From: Inquilinus sp052078665
GTDB lineage: Bacteria > Pseudomonadota > Alphaproteobacteria > DSM-16000 > Inquilinaceae
Length of the DNA stretch: 64,000 nucleotides
Reading direction: 5' to 3'
Assembly (NCBI RefSeq): GCF_052078665.1
Contig: NZ_JBQJIK010000012.1
Location: 52,088-116,087 of the forward strand
Both the position numbers and the translations under genes were made by a program. The notes beneath the pieces were generated by a model, which saw only the letters and a program-made list of their open reading frames with translations, searched no databases and had not been told where the DNA came from. Shown here in pieces: positions 1 to 11,299 of this stretch; position 1 is the first letter of the stretch; every line of letters starts with the position of its first letter.

Positions 1-508
1 CGACGTAGCAGGCCATGCACAGCGCCGACCCCAGCACCAGGCTGGCGCCGGCGCCGAAGGCCAGGCCGCCCGGCTGGGCCGAGGCGATCAGGGCGATGCC
101 GGCGAAGCTGACCAGCGTGCCGGCCCAGCCGCGGGCGCCGAAGCGCTCCCCCAGCACCAGCCGGGCCAGCAGCGCGGTCAGGATCGGCGCGGTGTTGACG
201 ATGAAGCTGGCGGCCCCGGCCGCGACGCTGCGCTGCCCGCTGTTCAGCAGGATGTTGTAGGCGGCGATGCCGATCAGCCCGCACAGGGCGAAGCGCAGCA
301 GGTCGGGCAGGGCCGGCCGCGCCGGTCGGCGCCAGGCCAGCCAGGCCAGCACCAGCACCGCCGCCACGGCAAAGCGGGCGGCGGCCAGCGGCACCGGCTG
401 CAGCTCGCGCAGCGCCAGGCGGATCGCCGGGAAGGCCGCGGCCCAGGACAGGATGGTGACGGCCACGGCGGCATAGGCCCGGCGGGCCTGGGGGGCGCGG
501 CTGGACAC
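1..508 (-). CDS. EamA/DMT-family inner-membrane transporter, C-terminal part missing
   Basis: This is the N-terminal ~169 residues of a drug/metabolite-transporter (EamA) protein; the 3' end lies beyond the left edge. The translation is a run of hydrophobic helices separated by short basic loops, with the family-typical stretch ILTALLARLVLGERFGARGW near residue 115-135, the end of the first EamA repeat. Full-length members have about 10 helices and 280-310 residues and export small metabolites or amino acids; the substrate cannot be told here. The GTG at 508 is chosen because the protein then begins with a short basic segment directly before the first helix. It diverges from a LysR regulator starting 88 bp away, a common arrangement in which the regulator controls the exporter (inference). 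Confidence 0.85.
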   Translation of the reverse strand, partial: MSSRAPQARRAYAAVAVTILSWAAAFPAIRLALRELQPVPLAAARFAVAAVLVLAWLAWRRPARPALPDLLRFALCGLIGIAAYNILLNSGQRSVAAGAASFIVNTAPILTALLARLVLGERFGARGWAGTLVSFAGIALIASAQPGGLAFGAGASLVLGSALCMACYV

Positions 509-595
509 GGATGCACCTCGGGTCGACTCAGGGCCACCGTTCTCGCACCGGCCGTGCTGTTGACATACGGCACCGATCGAGCGCGAGCTGTGTGC

Positions 596-1501
596 ATGGA
601 TCACAGCTCGACGTCCGAACGCTTATTGGCCGGACGGCCGCCGCTCGACAGCCTCGACACCGTCTGCGTCGTCGCCCGTCACGATTCCTTCAGTGCGGCC
701 GCCGAGGCGCTCGGGCTGACCCATGGCGCGGTCAGCCGGCGCGTCGCCGCGGTCGAGGCATGGCTCGGCACCGCCCTGTTCGAGCGCCACGGCCGCGGCG
801 TGCGCCTGACCCCGGACGGGCAGCGCTTCGTCTCGCGGGTCGAGGCGGCGTTCCGTCTGATCGACGAGGCCGCGGTGCGCTGGCGCCGCCGGCGCGGGCC
901 GGAGGTGGTGCGGATCAGCGTGGTGCCGGGCTTCGCCAAGCTCTGGCTGTTCGAGCGGCTGGCGGCGCTGGAGCAGGGCGATCCGGCGCTGCGGGTCGAG
1001 ATCGCGGTCGAGGGCCGCAACGCCGATGTCGAAGGCGGCGAGGTCGACCTGGCGGTGCGCTATGGCGCGGGTAGCTGGCCCGGAACCCAGGCCGTCCGCC
1101 TGCTGCCGGAGCGGCTGTATCCGGTGGCACACCCCGATCTGGCGCGGCGGCTCGGCCTGTCGCCGGACGGGATGCTGCGGGCGCCGCTGCTGCATGATTC
1201 CGATCTGACCGGCTGGCGCGCCTGGTTCGGATCCTGTGGGATCACGCTGAAGCCGCGGCCGCAGGACCGGCGTTTCGAGGACTACACGCTGGTCCTGGCG
1301 GCGGCGGAGGCCGGCCTCGGCATCGCCCTGGCCCGGGCGCCGTTCTCCGACCGTGCGGTCCGGGCGGCCGGCCTGGCGCGGCTGGGCGAGCACGCGGTGC
1401 CGAGCCCCCTCACCTACCATCTGGTCACTCGCACCGGCGGCAGCCGGCCAGCCGTCGCCGCGCTGGCCGCGCGGATGTTGGAGTTCGCTGCTTCCTCGTA
1501 G
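596..1501 (+). CDS. LysR-family transcriptional regulator (GcvA-like)
   Basis: A 301-residue LysR-type regulator. An N-terminal winged helix-turn-helix (about residues 17-75; SFSAAAEALGLTHGAVSRRV is the recognition region) is followed by the effector-binding domain, with EVDLAVRYGAG matching the GcvA-like branch. A GTG at 554 would add 14 residues (MLLTYGTDRARAVC) that do not look like the family's N terminus, so the ATG at 596 is preferred. It is divergent from the EamA exporter and probably regulates it. Its stop is one base short of the convergent transglycosylase stop, and no terminator is visible between them. Confidence 0.9.
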   Translation: MDHSSTSERLLAGRPPLDSLDTVCVVARHDSFSAAAEALGLTHGAVSRRVAAVEAWLGTALFERHGRGVRLTPDGQRFVSRVEAAFRLIDEAAVRWRRRRGPEVVRISVVPGFAKLWLFERLAALEQGDPALRVEIAVEGRNADVEGGEVDLAVRYGAGSWPGTQAVRLLPERLYPVAHPDLARRLGLSPDGMLRAPLLHDSDLTGWRAWFGSCGITLKPRPQDRRFEDYTLVLAAAEAGLGIALARAPFSDRAVRAAGLARLGEHAVPSPLTYHLVTRTGGSRPAVAALAARMLEFAASS

Positions 1502-1502
1502 G

Positions 1503-2762
1503 TTATCCCGCCCGCACCGCCTGCAGCAGGCTGGTCGTCGCGAAGCCGTCCGGGATCAGGCCCTTGGAGACCTGCCAGGCGCGGATCGCCCCACGCGTCG
1601 CCGGCCCGATCAGCCCGTCCGGCGCGCCGCCGGTGGCGAAGCCCCGGGCCACCAGCAGCGACTGCAGCTCCAGCACCTCGTTGCGCGACAGCGGCTGCTC
1701 GCCCCGCGGCCAGGCCCCGACGATCGGGCCGCCGCCGGCCAGCCGGTCGGACAGCGTGGCGACCGCGAGCGCGTAGCTGGTCGAGTTGTTGTACTTCATG
1801 ATCACGCTGAAGTTCGGGCCGACCAGGAAGGCCGGGCCGCGCGCGCCCGCCGGGGTGATCACCGAGCTGTCGCCCAGCGCCGGCAGGCTGCGGCCGGAGA
1901 CCGGCTTCACCCCCAGCGCCGCCCACTGCGCCACCAGCCGCCTGGTGCTCAGCTCCGCCACCGAATAGTCGAAGCCGGGCGGCAGCGTCACCTCGACGCC
2001 CCAGGGCTGGCCGCGCTGCCAGCCCGACTGCGCCAGGTAGTTGGCGGTCGAGGCCATGACGTCGGGGATGCTGCCCCAGATGTCGCGGCGGCCGTCGCCA
2101 TCGGCGTCGACGGCGGAGCTCAGGAACACCGTCGGCAGGAACTGGGTGTTGCCCATGGCGCCGGCCCAGGAGCCGAGCATGCGGTCGCGGCTGATGTCGC
2201 CCTGCTGCAGGATCTGCAGCGCGGCGAAGAGCTGTTCCTTGAAGAAATCCTGGCGCCGCCCCTCATAGCCCAGGGTGGCCAGGGCGTCGATCACCTCGGT
2301 GGTGCCGAAGTTCTGGCCGTAATTGCTCTCGATGCCCCAGATCGCGGTGATGACCTGCTTCGGCACGCCGTAGCGCTGCTCGACGGCGTTCGCGGTCGAT
2401 CCCCATTGCGCCAGCATCGCCTGGCCGTTGCGGATGCGGTCGGCCGAGACCGCACCGTCGAGATAGGTCCAGATGGCGCGGGTGAACTCAGCCTGCGACT
2501 GGTCGGAGTCGATCACGTTCGGCAGGAACTGCACGGTGTCGAAGGCGGTGGCCAGCGTCGCCTCGCTGATGCCGCGCGCCGCGGCCTCGGCCCGGAACGC
2601 CGCCACCCATTGCGGGAAGCTCTGCGCCTCGGACTGGGCTGGGGGAAAGGCCTGGGCGCCGGGCGTCGGGGTCGGCACCACCGGCTGGCCCTGGCCCGAG
2701 CTCTGGCAGGCGGCCAGCAGCACCACCCCGGCCAGCACCGCCATCCGCGTGGTCATCGACAT
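1503..2762 (-). CDS. Lytic murein transglycosylase (MltB-like) with C-terminal peptidoglycan-binding domain
   Basis: Predicted outer-membrane lipoprotein of 419 residues that cleaves peptidoglycan glycan strands to 1,6-anhydro ends. The start at 2762 has GGAGAG about 5 nt upstream and gives a lipoprotein signal with lipobox LLAAC (Cys19). The SLT_2/MltB-type catalytic domain follows, with the catalytic glutamate in AIWGIESNYGQ (about Glu145) and the family motif GSWAGAMGNTQFLP. The last ~60 residues form a PG_binding_1 domain (QSLLVARGFATGG...GPATRGAIRAWQ). The Pro/Gln-rich linker after the lipobox is usual. It stands alone, convergent with the LysR gene. Confidence 0.93.
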   Translation of the reverse strand: MSMTTRMAVLAGVVLLAACQSSGQGQPVVPTPTPGAQAFPPAQSEAQSFPQWVAAFRAEAAARGISEATLATAFDTVQFLPNVIDSDQSQAEFTRAIWTYLDGAVSADRIRNGQAMLAQWGSTANAVEQRYGVPKQVITAIWGIESNYGQNFGTTEVIDALATLGYEGRRQDFFKEQLFAALQILQQGDISRDRMLGSWAGAMGNTQFLPTVFLSSAVDADGDGRRDIWGSIPDVMASTANYLAQSGWQRGQPWGVEVTLPPGFDYSVAELSTRRLVAQWAALGVKPVSGRSLPALGDSSVITPAGARGPAFLVGPNFSVIMKYNNSTSYALAVATLSDRLAGGGPIVGAWPRGEQPLSRNEVLELQSLLVARGFATGGAPDGLIGPATRGAIRAWQVSKGLIPDGFATTSLLQAVRAG

Positions 2763-2864
2763 GGGCCCTCTCCGCAATTCCGAATCAGTCGGTGAACGTC
2801 GCGGCAAAGTGCCCCGAGATCAAGGCCGGACCGCGGCAGGGCCGCCGCAAATGCCGCGCGGCGG

Positions 2865-3752
2865 TCACCCCTGCGGCGCGCCGGGGAAGGCATCGAGCGG
2901 GATCTTCAGGTAGCGCCGGCCATTGCTTTCGGGCTCGGGCAGGCGGCCGCCGCGGATGTTCACCTGCAGCGCCGCCAGCATCAGCGCCGGCAGCGGCAGC
3001 GTCCGGTCGCGGTCCTGGCGCAGCGCCACGAACTCGGCCTCCGACACGGCGGCGACGTGGATGTTGCGCTCCTTCTGGTCGGCGACGGAGCTCTGCCAGC
3101 GCGGCTCGCGGCCGTCCGGCTGGTAGTCGTGCCCGGTGAACAGGCGGGTCTCGTCCGGCAAAGCCAGGATGCGCTGGATCGAGGCCCAGAGCTGGCGCGC
3201 GTCGGCGCCCGGAAAGTCGGCCCGCGCCGTGCCGCCATCGGGCATGAACAGGGTGTCGTGGATGAAGGCGGCGTCGCCGACGAGATAGGTGATCGAGGCC
3301 ATGGTGTGACCCGGGCAGAACAGCACCCTGGCCTCCAGCGACCCGATCTGAAAGCGGTCGCCGTCGCGGAACAGCCGGTCCCAGCCCGAGCCGTCGGTCG
3401 GCTGGTCCGGCAGGTTGTAGATCTCCTGCCACAGCGCCTGGACGCCGGCGACCTTCTCGCCGATCGCCGTCGGCGCGCCGGTCTTCGCCTTCAGATAGGC
3501 GGCGGCCGAGAAGTGGTCGGCATGCGGATGGGTGTCGAGGATCCAGGCGACCCGCAGCCCGGACCGCGCGACATGGTCGAGGATCAGGTCGGCGTTGCGG
3601 GTGGAGACGGTGCCGGATTTCAGGTCGAAATCCAGCACCGGGTCGATGATCGCGCAGTCGCCGGTCCCGGGATCGGCCACGACATACTGCACGCTGCCGG
3701 TCCGCGGGTCGAAGATGGCGTGGATGGCGGGCGGCGCGCCGGCCGGTGTCAT
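2865..3752 (-). CDS. MBL-fold metallohydrolase, persulfide dioxygenase/Blh-like
   Basis: A 295-residue metallo-beta-lactamase-fold enzyme. Metal motif THPHADH gives His75, His77, Asp79 and His80; the later ligands lie in CPGHT, IHDTLF and TGHDY. The pattern resembles the ETHE1/Blh group, non-heme iron persulfide dioxygenases that oxidise glutathione persulfide in sulfide detoxification; the exact substrate is inferred from family resemblance. The ATG at 3752 is preferred over a start at 3890, because the extra 46 residues are not conserved-looking and run through AT-rich intergenic DNA. Neither a BigR-type regulator nor a rhodanese is adjacent, so the usual sulfide-detoxification neighbourhood is absent. 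Confidence 0.85.
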   Translation of the reverse strand: MTPAGAPPAIHAIFDPRTGSVQYVVADPGTGDCAIIDPVLDFDLKSGTVSTRNADLILDHVARSGLRVAWILDTHPHADHFSAAAYLKAKTGAPTAIGEKVAGVQALWQEIYNLPDQPTDGSGWDRLFRDGDRFQIGSLEARVLFCPGHTMASITYLVGDAAFIHDTLFMPDGGTARADFPGADARQLWASIQRILALPDETRLFTGHDYQPDGREPRWQSSVADQKERNIHVAAVSEAEFVALRQDRDRTLPLPALMLAALQVNIRGGRLPEPESNGRRYLKIPLDAFPGAPQG

Positions 3753-4078
3753 GGTCGATCGCTCTTGGCTGCTCGTGGAAGACTCTCCGACCATGCTGGC
3801 AAAATAATCTGTCGACGGGAATTTCAACCTGACATGAACACGGGAGGCTGAATTCCAAATTTCAGCCCGTATCGGCAACAATAGCACCATAAATGTCGTG
3901 AAGCTCTATCATGGGATTGCGCAGTATTTCGCTCGGATTGACATACGATCGGCGTCCAATCTTAGAAACGACACAGCGAATCGCTGGGGATCGATACGAA
4001 AGACGGGACGACGTGCGGGTTCTCTGCCGATGGCCGGTGAAATTCCGGACTCTCGTCCTCCGCGGCATGCAGAGGCCC
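3753..4078. other. Gene-free stretch with an AT-richer core
   Basis: These 326 bases between the metallohydrolase and the aldo/keto reductase are clearly AT-richer than their surroundings, especially 3820-4010. I see no ORF with convincing start, ribosome-binding site and composition. A TTGACA sits at 3938-3943 on the plus strand, but the hexamer 17 bp further on (CTTAGA) is a poor -10 and no plus-strand gene follows. The metallohydrolase promoter must lie here on the minus strand but could not be placed. Confidence 0.4.
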
Positions 4079-5143
4079 TCAGCTGCGGGCGCGCAGCTCG
4101 GCCTGGGCGCGGCCGATGATGCCGGGGTAGCGCTTGTCCGGATACCACGGCATCTCGGCGATCCGGTCGAAGCCGGGGATCGCCTCCATGTGCTGCAGCA
4201 TGCGCCGGCGCATCTCCGCGTCGGGCAAGGGGCCCCGCAGGGCGGCGATGTTCTCGGCGGCGTGGTCGGGATCGGCGGTCGCCGGCAGCGCACAGGTCAC
4301 GGTCGGGTGCGAGATCACCCATTTCAGGAAATACGACGCCCAGCTGCCGATGCCGATCTCGGCAGCGAAATCGGGCAGCGGCCGGCCTTCGACGACTTTG
4401 AACAGACGCGCCTTCTCGAACGGCATATTGGTCAGGACGGCAGTGCCGCGCTCCGCGGCGGCGGGCAGCACCCGCTCCTCGGCGCGCCGGTTGAAGATCG
4501 AGTAATTGACCTGCACGACATCGAGATCGCCGCGTTCCACCCAGCCGGCCAGCGGCTCCAGATACGCGCTCTCGAAATGGGTCACGCCGATAAGTCGGAT
4601 CCGTCCCTCCTTCTTCCAGGCACGCAGAGTGGGGACGATGAGGTCGACATTGACCAGGCTGTGGCATTGCATCAGGTCGATGCGGCCGCGCCACAGCCGG
4701 TCCTCCGACAGCCGCAGGCTGCGCAGGGCATGGCTCTCATCGGCCAGGAAGTCGCCTGTTGACCAGATCTTGTTGGCGACGAAGATCCGGTCGCCGATGC
4801 CGAGCGCGGTCGCGAAGTCCCCGACCGTGGTCTCCGCGGTGCCGTAGAGGGGCGAGGTGTCGACCACCCGGGCGCCGCCCTCCCAGGTGCGGCGCAGCAC
4901 CTCGCGCAGATGGTCGCGCGGCGCGCCCGGGATGGTGTCGAAGGTCAGGAAGGTGCCGAGGCCGATCGCCGGCAGCGCCTCGTTGGTGCGCGGCACGGTC
5001 CGGGTGATGATGCCGTCCGCGGCGGCGGGCTGCTGGGCGCGGACGGCCGAGGGGCCGAGCAGTGCCGGTGCCGCGGCGAGAAGGCCGAGCGCCCCGCGCA
5101 TCAGGCCGCGCCGATCGGTGGGAAGGAAAGGCTCCTGTCGCAT
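4079..5143 (-). CDS. Aldo/keto reductase with Tat signal peptide
   Basis: A 354-residue aldo/keto reductase with an unusual exported form. From the ATG at 5143 the protein opens with a twin-arginine-type signal: RRGLMRG, a hydrophobic stretch, then VRAQQ as likely cleavage region. The TIM-barrel follows with the expected catalytic set: Asp and Tyr in VVDTSPLYG, Lys in VANKIW, His in LMQCHSL. Family members reduce aldehydes and ketones with NADPH, a cofactor rare in the periplasm. Export would imply cofactor-loaded folding in the cytoplasm or a membrane partner (inference). It diverges from an AraC regulator starting 190 bp away, which may control it. A start at 5281 would add 46 low-quality residues. 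Confidence 0.88.
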   Translation of the reverse strand: MRQEPFLPTDRRGLMRGALGLLAAAPALLGPSAVRAQQPAAADGIITRTVPRTNEALPAIGLGTFLTFDTIPGAPRDHLREVLRRTWEGGARVVDTSPLYGTAETTVGDFATALGIGDRIFVANKIWSTGDFLADESHALRSLRLSEDRLWRGRIDLMQCHSLVNVDLIVPTLRAWKKEGRIRLIGVTHFESAYLEPLAGWVERGDLDVVQVNYSIFNRRAEERVLPAAAERGTAVLTNMPFEKARLFKVVEGRPLPDFAAEIGIGSWASYFLKWVISHPTVTCALPATADPDHAAENIAALRGPLPDAEMRRRMLQHMEAIPGFDRIAEMPWYPDKRYPGIIGRAQAELRARS

Positions 5144-5332
5144 CGCCGTGATCCGCTCCGGAATGTGTGCGCCGCGGACTCTAGCGGCCGTCGCGGCGGC
5201 AGATGCGCCGGATCCTGACCTGCCCGCGCCCGATCCTGACCCGATCGGCGGGCGGGATGCGTCGGCGGGGCACACTGACACCCGACAGGACCCGGCCTAT
5301 CCTCGGAGCGTCGGTCGAGACCGGAGCACCGC

Positions 5333-6265
5333 ATGGCATACGAGCGCAGGATCGAGCCGCGGGCCACCGGCTGGCGCAGCTTCGCCTGGGCCGGCGGCGT
5401 CTTCGACACGGCGCGCCGGCCCTACACCGAGGCGGTCGAGGGCACGATCCTGATCCCGCATCACCTGGTGCTCGTCACCCTCGCGGGCGGGGCATCCCAT
5501 CAGGAGGTGGTCTCGTCCTGCGGCCACCGCTATGTCGGCAGCGACCGGCCGGGCGCGGTGTCCTTCGTGCCGGCCGATTGCGAGCGCCGGCTGCGGCTGC
5601 GCGGCGTCGAGTCGGAATGGGCGTCGATCTCGCTCGACCCGGCGCTGCTGCAGGACGAGGTGTTCGAACCGGCCGGGCGATCGCTGGACGGCGCCGCCTT
5701 CACCAACCAGGAGGCGCCCTTCCTGGCCGGCATGGTGGCGGAGGCCGCGCGCCTTGCCGCGGCGGAAGGCGGGCTGGACCGGGCCTATGGCGAGGCGATG
5801 TCCTGGGCCCTGGCCCATCACCTCGTCCGGCGCTACGGCCACGCCGCGCCCGCCGGCGGCCCGCGCCGCTGGGCGCTGCCGCCCTGGCGCCTGCGCCGCA
5901 TCGCCGACTATGTCGACGCCCATCTCGGCGCGGAGATCCGGATCGCCGACCTCGCCGGCCTCGTCGGGCTCTCGCCCGGCCGGCTACACCGGGCGTTCCG
6001 GGAAACGACGGGCCGCACGCCGCTCGCCTTCATCAGCGACAGGCGGATCCGCCGCGCCATGCGGATGCTCGAGGCCGAAGGCGGCTCGATGGCCGAGATC
6101 GCGCTGCGCTGCGGCTTCGTCAGCCCGAGCCATTTCGCCCGCCTGTTCCGCAGCGTCGCCGGCATGGCCCCGTCGCGCTATCGCGCGTTGAATGGGGCCG
6201 GCCCGCGAGACCTGGCACCGGGCCGGCATCCGGATGGGACCGGATGCCGCAGCGGCCCGGTGTAA
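5333..6265 (+). CDS. AraC-family transcriptional regulator
   Basis: A 310-residue regulator. The C-terminal ~100 residues hold the two helix-turn-helix units of the AraC family (IRIADLAGLVGLSPGRLHRA and MAEIALRCGFVSPSHFARLF, ending in the usual P-x-x-YR box APSRYRAL). The N-terminal ~190 residues are a ligand-sensing region I cannot assign. It lies between the divergent Tat-type aldo/keto reductase and the downstream IorAB genes (132 bp gap) and could regulate either; the sequence does not decide. Confidence 0.92.
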   Translation: MAYERRIEPRATGWRSFAWAGGVFDTARRPYTEAVEGTILIPHHLVLVTLAGGASHQEVVSSCGHRYVGSDRPGAVSFVPADCERRLRLRGVESEWASISLDPALLQDEVFEPAGRSLDGAAFTNQEAPFLAGMVAEAARLAAAEGGLDRAYGEAMSWALAHHLVRRYGHAAPAGGPRRWALPPWRLRRIADYVDAHLGAEIRIADLAGLVGLSPGRLHRAFRETTGRTPLAFISDRRIRRAMRMLEAEGGSMAEIALRCGFVSPSHFARLFRSVAGMAPSRYRALNGAGPRDLAPGRHPDGTGCRSGPV

Positions 6266-6397
6266 GGGGACGCCGGTCCGCTTCCCTGGCACAGTTGTAC
6301 GACAAACGGAACGTATCCTTCTCCTTCCCGGATTCCTGGACCCGGCGCGCAGGCGGCGGTTCGCCGTGCATGGCCGGTCGCAGAGACGGAGCTGTCC

Positions 6398-6877
6398 ATG
6401 GCTGTCGAACTCAACATCAATGGCCGGACCGAGCGCATCGACGCGCCGCCGGAGATGCCCCTGCTGTGGGCGCTGCGCGACGAGCTCGGGCTGGTCGGCA
6501 CCAAATTCGGCTGCGGCGTCGGGTTGTGCGGCGCCTGCACCGTGCATCTCGACGGCGCCGCGGTGCGCGCCTGCCAGACCGCGATCGGCGATGTCGGCGG
6601 CGCCAAGATCGTCACCATCGAGGCGATCGGCGCCACCGACATCGGCGCCCGGCTGCAGCAGGCCTGGCTGGCCTTCGACGTGATGCAGTGCGGCTACTGC
6701 CAGGCCGGGCAGATCATGTCCGCCGCCGCGCTGCTGGCCACCACCCCGGCCCCCGGCGACGACGACATCGACTCCGCCATGGCCGGCAATCTCTGCCGCT
6801 GCGGCACCTACACCCGCATCCGCACCGCCATCCACAAGGCGGCCGAGCGGAAGGCGGCGGAAGGGAGGGCCGGCTGA
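6398..6877 (+). CDS. iorA: Isoquinoline 1-oxidoreductase-type small subunit, [2Fe-2S] protein
   Basis: A 159-residue iron-sulfur subunit of a xanthine-oxidase-family molybdenum hydroxylase. The plant-type ferredoxin cluster is ligated by cysteines in FGCGVGLCGACTVHLDG with the fourth in VRACQT. The second, helical-domain cluster is ligated by CGYCQAGQIM and NLCRCGTY. It passes electrons from the Mo subunit to an external acceptor, often cytochrome c. It overlaps the large subunit by ATGA, implying translational coupling. The symbol reflects family architecture (no FAD subunit); the substrate may be another N-heterocycle or an aldehyde. Confidence 0.9.
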   Translation: MAVELNINGRTERIDAPPEMPLLWALRDELGLVGTKFGCGVGLCGACTVHLDGAAVRACQTAIGDVGGAKIVTIEAIGATDIGARLQQAWLAFDVMQCGYCQAGQIMSAAALLATTPAPGDDDIDSAMAGNLCRCGTYTRIRTAIHKAAERKAAEGRAG

Positions 6878-9102
6878 TGGGACACATCCTTCCTGACGCC
6901 GGCCCCATGGACGGCAGTCTGGGCCGGCGTGCCTTCCTCAAGGCCTCGCTGCTGGTCGGCGGCGGGCTTCTGATCGACGCCACCCTGCCGGTCCCGGCGA
7001 CCGCCGCCGGCGGCGGCGCTGGCACGCTCGGCGCCTTCATCGCCATCGCGCCGGACGGGCGGGTGACGATCACCGGCAAGAACCCGGAGATCGGCCAGGG
7101 CATCAAGACGTCGCTGCCGATGATCATCGCCGACGAGCTGGACGTCGACTGGGACCAGGTCACCGTCACCCAGGCGATGGTGAACGAGGCCGCCTATGGC
7201 CCGCAGACGGCGGGGGGCAGCCGGGCCACGCCGGCCAACTGGATGCCGATGCGCCAGGTCGGCGCCGCGGCGCGGGCGCTGCTGGTCGACGCCGCGGCGC
7301 GGCGCTGGGGCGTGCCGGCCGACAGCGTCACCACCCGGTCCGGCCGGCTGCTGCACGAGGCCAGCGGGCGCTCCCTGGGCTGCGGCGAGGTCGCGGCCGA
7401 CGCCGCGGCGCTGCCGATGCCCGATCCGGGCACGGTCCGGCTGAAGGACCCGGCCGAGTTCCGCATCATCGGCAAGCCGACCGGCGGCTGCGACAGCCCG
7501 AAGGTGGTCCGGGGCGAGCCGATCTTCGGCATCGACACCCGGTTGCCCGGCATGCTGTACGCGGTGTTCGAGCGCTGCCCGGTGTTCGGCGGCACGCTGA
7601 CATCCGCCGATCTCGACGCCGCCCGCGGCCAGCCCGGCGTGCGCCAGGTGTTCACGGTCAAGGGCAACGGCCGGCCGGAAAGCCTGGTCGACGGCGTCGC
7701 GGTGCTGGCGACCAACTGGTGGCTGGCCAACCAAGCGCGGCAGGCGCTGAAGGTCGAATGGGACGAGGGCCCCGGCGCAGCCCAGAGCACCGACGGCTAC
7801 GACGCCCGGGCCAAGGCCCTGTTCGACGGCACGCCGCAGGCCGAGCTGTTCCGCGCCGGCGACGTCGAGGGCGCGCTGGCCGGGGCCGCGAAGCGGATCA
7901 CGGCGGACTACGCCTATCCGTATCTGTCGCATGCGCCGCTTGAGCCGCAGAACTGCACCGCGCTCTATCGTGCGGACAGCACGCTGGAGCTGTGGGCGCC
8001 GACCCAGATGCCGGAGCGCGGCCGCGGCCTGGTGGCCGAGGCGCTGGGGCTGAAGCCCGAGGCGATCACCATGCACATGCCGCGCATCGGCGGCGGCTTC
8101 GGCCGGCGGCTGATGAACGATTATGTGGTACAGGCGGCGGCGATCGCGCGGCAGGTGCCGGGCACGCCGGTCAAGCTGGTGTGGTCGCGGACCGAGGACA
8201 TCCAGCACGACTTCTACCGCCCGGCCGGCTGGCACCGCTTCACCGCCGGCTTCGACGCGGCCGGCAAGCCGACCGTGTTCACGGGCCATTTCGTCACCCT
8301 GACCCGGGGCGGCAAGCCGGTGTCGGGCGGCGAGTTCGACTTCCAGGAGCTGCCGGCGCTGATGACGCCGAACCTGCTGTTCGCCCAGTCCGGCATCGAC
8401 AGCGTGGTGCCGACCGGGCCGATGCGGGCGCCGCGGTCGAACGGCCTGGCCTGGGCCTACCAGTCCTTCCTCGACGAGGTGGCGCAGGCGGCCGGCAGCG
8501 ACCTGCCGACGCTGCTGCTCGGGCTGCTCGGCGAGCCCCGGGCGCTGCCGGCGCGGCAGGGGTCGCAGGTGCAGTTCCACACCGGCCGGGCCCGCGGCGT
8601 GATCGAGAAGGCGCTGGTGATGTCCAGCTGGCCGGTCAGGCCGGCGGCCGGCAGCGGCAAGGGCTTCGCCTTCTACTTCTGCCATCTCGGCTATTTCGCC
8701 GAGGTGGTGGAGGCGGCGGTGGCGCAGGACGGCACGGTGCGGGTGCCGCGGGTCTGGGTGGCCGGCGACATCGGCAGCCAGATCGTCAACCCGTCGGGCG
8801 CCGAGAACCAGGTCCGCGGATCGGTGATCGACGGGCTCGGCCAGGCGCTGGGCGGGCTGTCGATCAAGCTGACCGGCGGGCGGGTCGAGCAGGAGAACTT
8901 CGACACCTATCCGCTGCCGCGGATCCCGGGCACGCCGGACATCGCAGTCGAGTTCGTCGCCACCGATTTCCCGCCGACCGGCCTCGGCGAGCCGGCGCTG
9001 CCGCCGGTGATCCCGGCGCTGTGCAGCGCCGTCTTCGCCGCGACCGGCAAGCGGGTGCGGAAACTGCCGCTGGACACGGCGGGGTTCAGCCGGCCGGCCT
9101 AG
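6877..9102 (+). CDS. iorB: Isoquinoline 1-oxidoreductase-type large subunit (molybdopterin-binding)
   Basis: A 741-residue Mo-cofactor subunit. The ATG at 6877 overlaps the iorA stop and has GGGAGG about 10 nt upstream. The N terminus is a twin-arginine signal (GRRAFLKASLLVGGG), typical of the IorB/aldehyde-oxidase branch in which the large subunit carries the small one to the periplasm. Cofactor motifs include IGGGFGRRL and the C-terminal GLGEPALPPV with the expected catalytic glutamate. No FAD subunit and no XdhC-type maturation factor lie nearby. A strong bidirectional hairpin follows the stop at 9115-9138. Confidence 0.9.
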   Translation: MGHILPDAGPMDGSLGRRAFLKASLLVGGGLLIDATLPVPATAAGGGAGTLGAFIAIAPDGRVTITGKNPEIGQGIKTSLPMIIADELDVDWDQVTVTQAMVNEAAYGPQTAGGSRATPANWMPMRQVGAAARALLVDAAARRWGVPADSVTTRSGRLLHEASGRSLGCGEVAADAAALPMPDPGTVRLKDPAEFRIIGKPTGGCDSPKVVRGEPIFGIDTRLPGMLYAVFERCPVFGGTLTSADLDAARGQPGVRQVFTVKGNGRPESLVDGVAVLATNWWLANQARQALKVEWDEGPGAAQSTDGYDARAKALFDGTPQAELFRAGDVEGALAGAAKRITADYAYPYLSHAPLEPQNCTALYRADSTLELWAPTQMPERGRGLVAEALGLKPEAITMHMPRIGGGFGRRLMNDYVVQAAAIARQVPGTPVKLVWSRTEDIQHDFYRPAGWHRFTAGFDAAGKPTVFTGHFVTLTRGGKPVSGGEFDFQELPALMTPNLLFAQSGIDSVVPTGPMRAPRSNGLAWAYQSFLDEVAQAAGSDLPTLLLGLLGEPRALPARQGSQVQFHTGRARGVIEKALVMSSWPVRPAAGSGKGFAFYFCHLGYFAEVVEAAVAQDGTVRVPRVWVAGDIGSQIVNPSGAENQVRGSVIDGLGQALGGLSIKLTGGRVEQENFDTYPLPRIPGTPDIAVEFVATDFPPTGLGEPALPPVIPALCSAVFAATGKRVRKLPLDTAGFSRPA

Positions 9103-9110
9103 GCGCAAAC

Positions 9111-9138
9111 GAAAAGGGGCGGCCCGAAGGCCGCCCCT
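9111..9138 (-). terminator. Intrinsic terminator of pnp (also usable for iorB)
   Basis: A perfect 10-bp stem (9115-9124 with 9129-9138) closes a CGAA/TTCG tetraloop. Read on the minus strand it is followed by TTTT, making a good terminator 26 bp past the pnp stop. In the plus direction the hairpin has no T-run but may still mark the iorB 3' end. Confidence 0.85.
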
Positions 9139-9163
9139 GTCCTCTCTCCGCCGAAGCGAAGCC

Positions 9164-11299
<2,136 letters not shown>

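Noticed and set aside
560..588. TTGACA as -35 of a promoter for the LysR gene
   Set aside because: The hexamer at the right distance (583-588) does not resemble a -10, and the start point would be at the ATG itself.
3938..3966. Plus-strand promoter TTGACA-17-CTTAGA
   Set aside because: The -10 is weak and there is no plus-strand gene or terminator downstream.
3862..4293. A 143-residue minus-strand ORF across the AT-rich gap
   Set aside because: Its first half is the shadow of the aldo/keto reductase gene, and it has no ribosome-binding site.
5203..6876. A continuous open frame that extends iorB upstream to a 1299-residue protein
   Set aside because: The first 558 residues are out of frame with the AraC and iorA genes and have random, Arg/Pro-rich composition; iorB starts cleanly at 6877 with its Tat signal.
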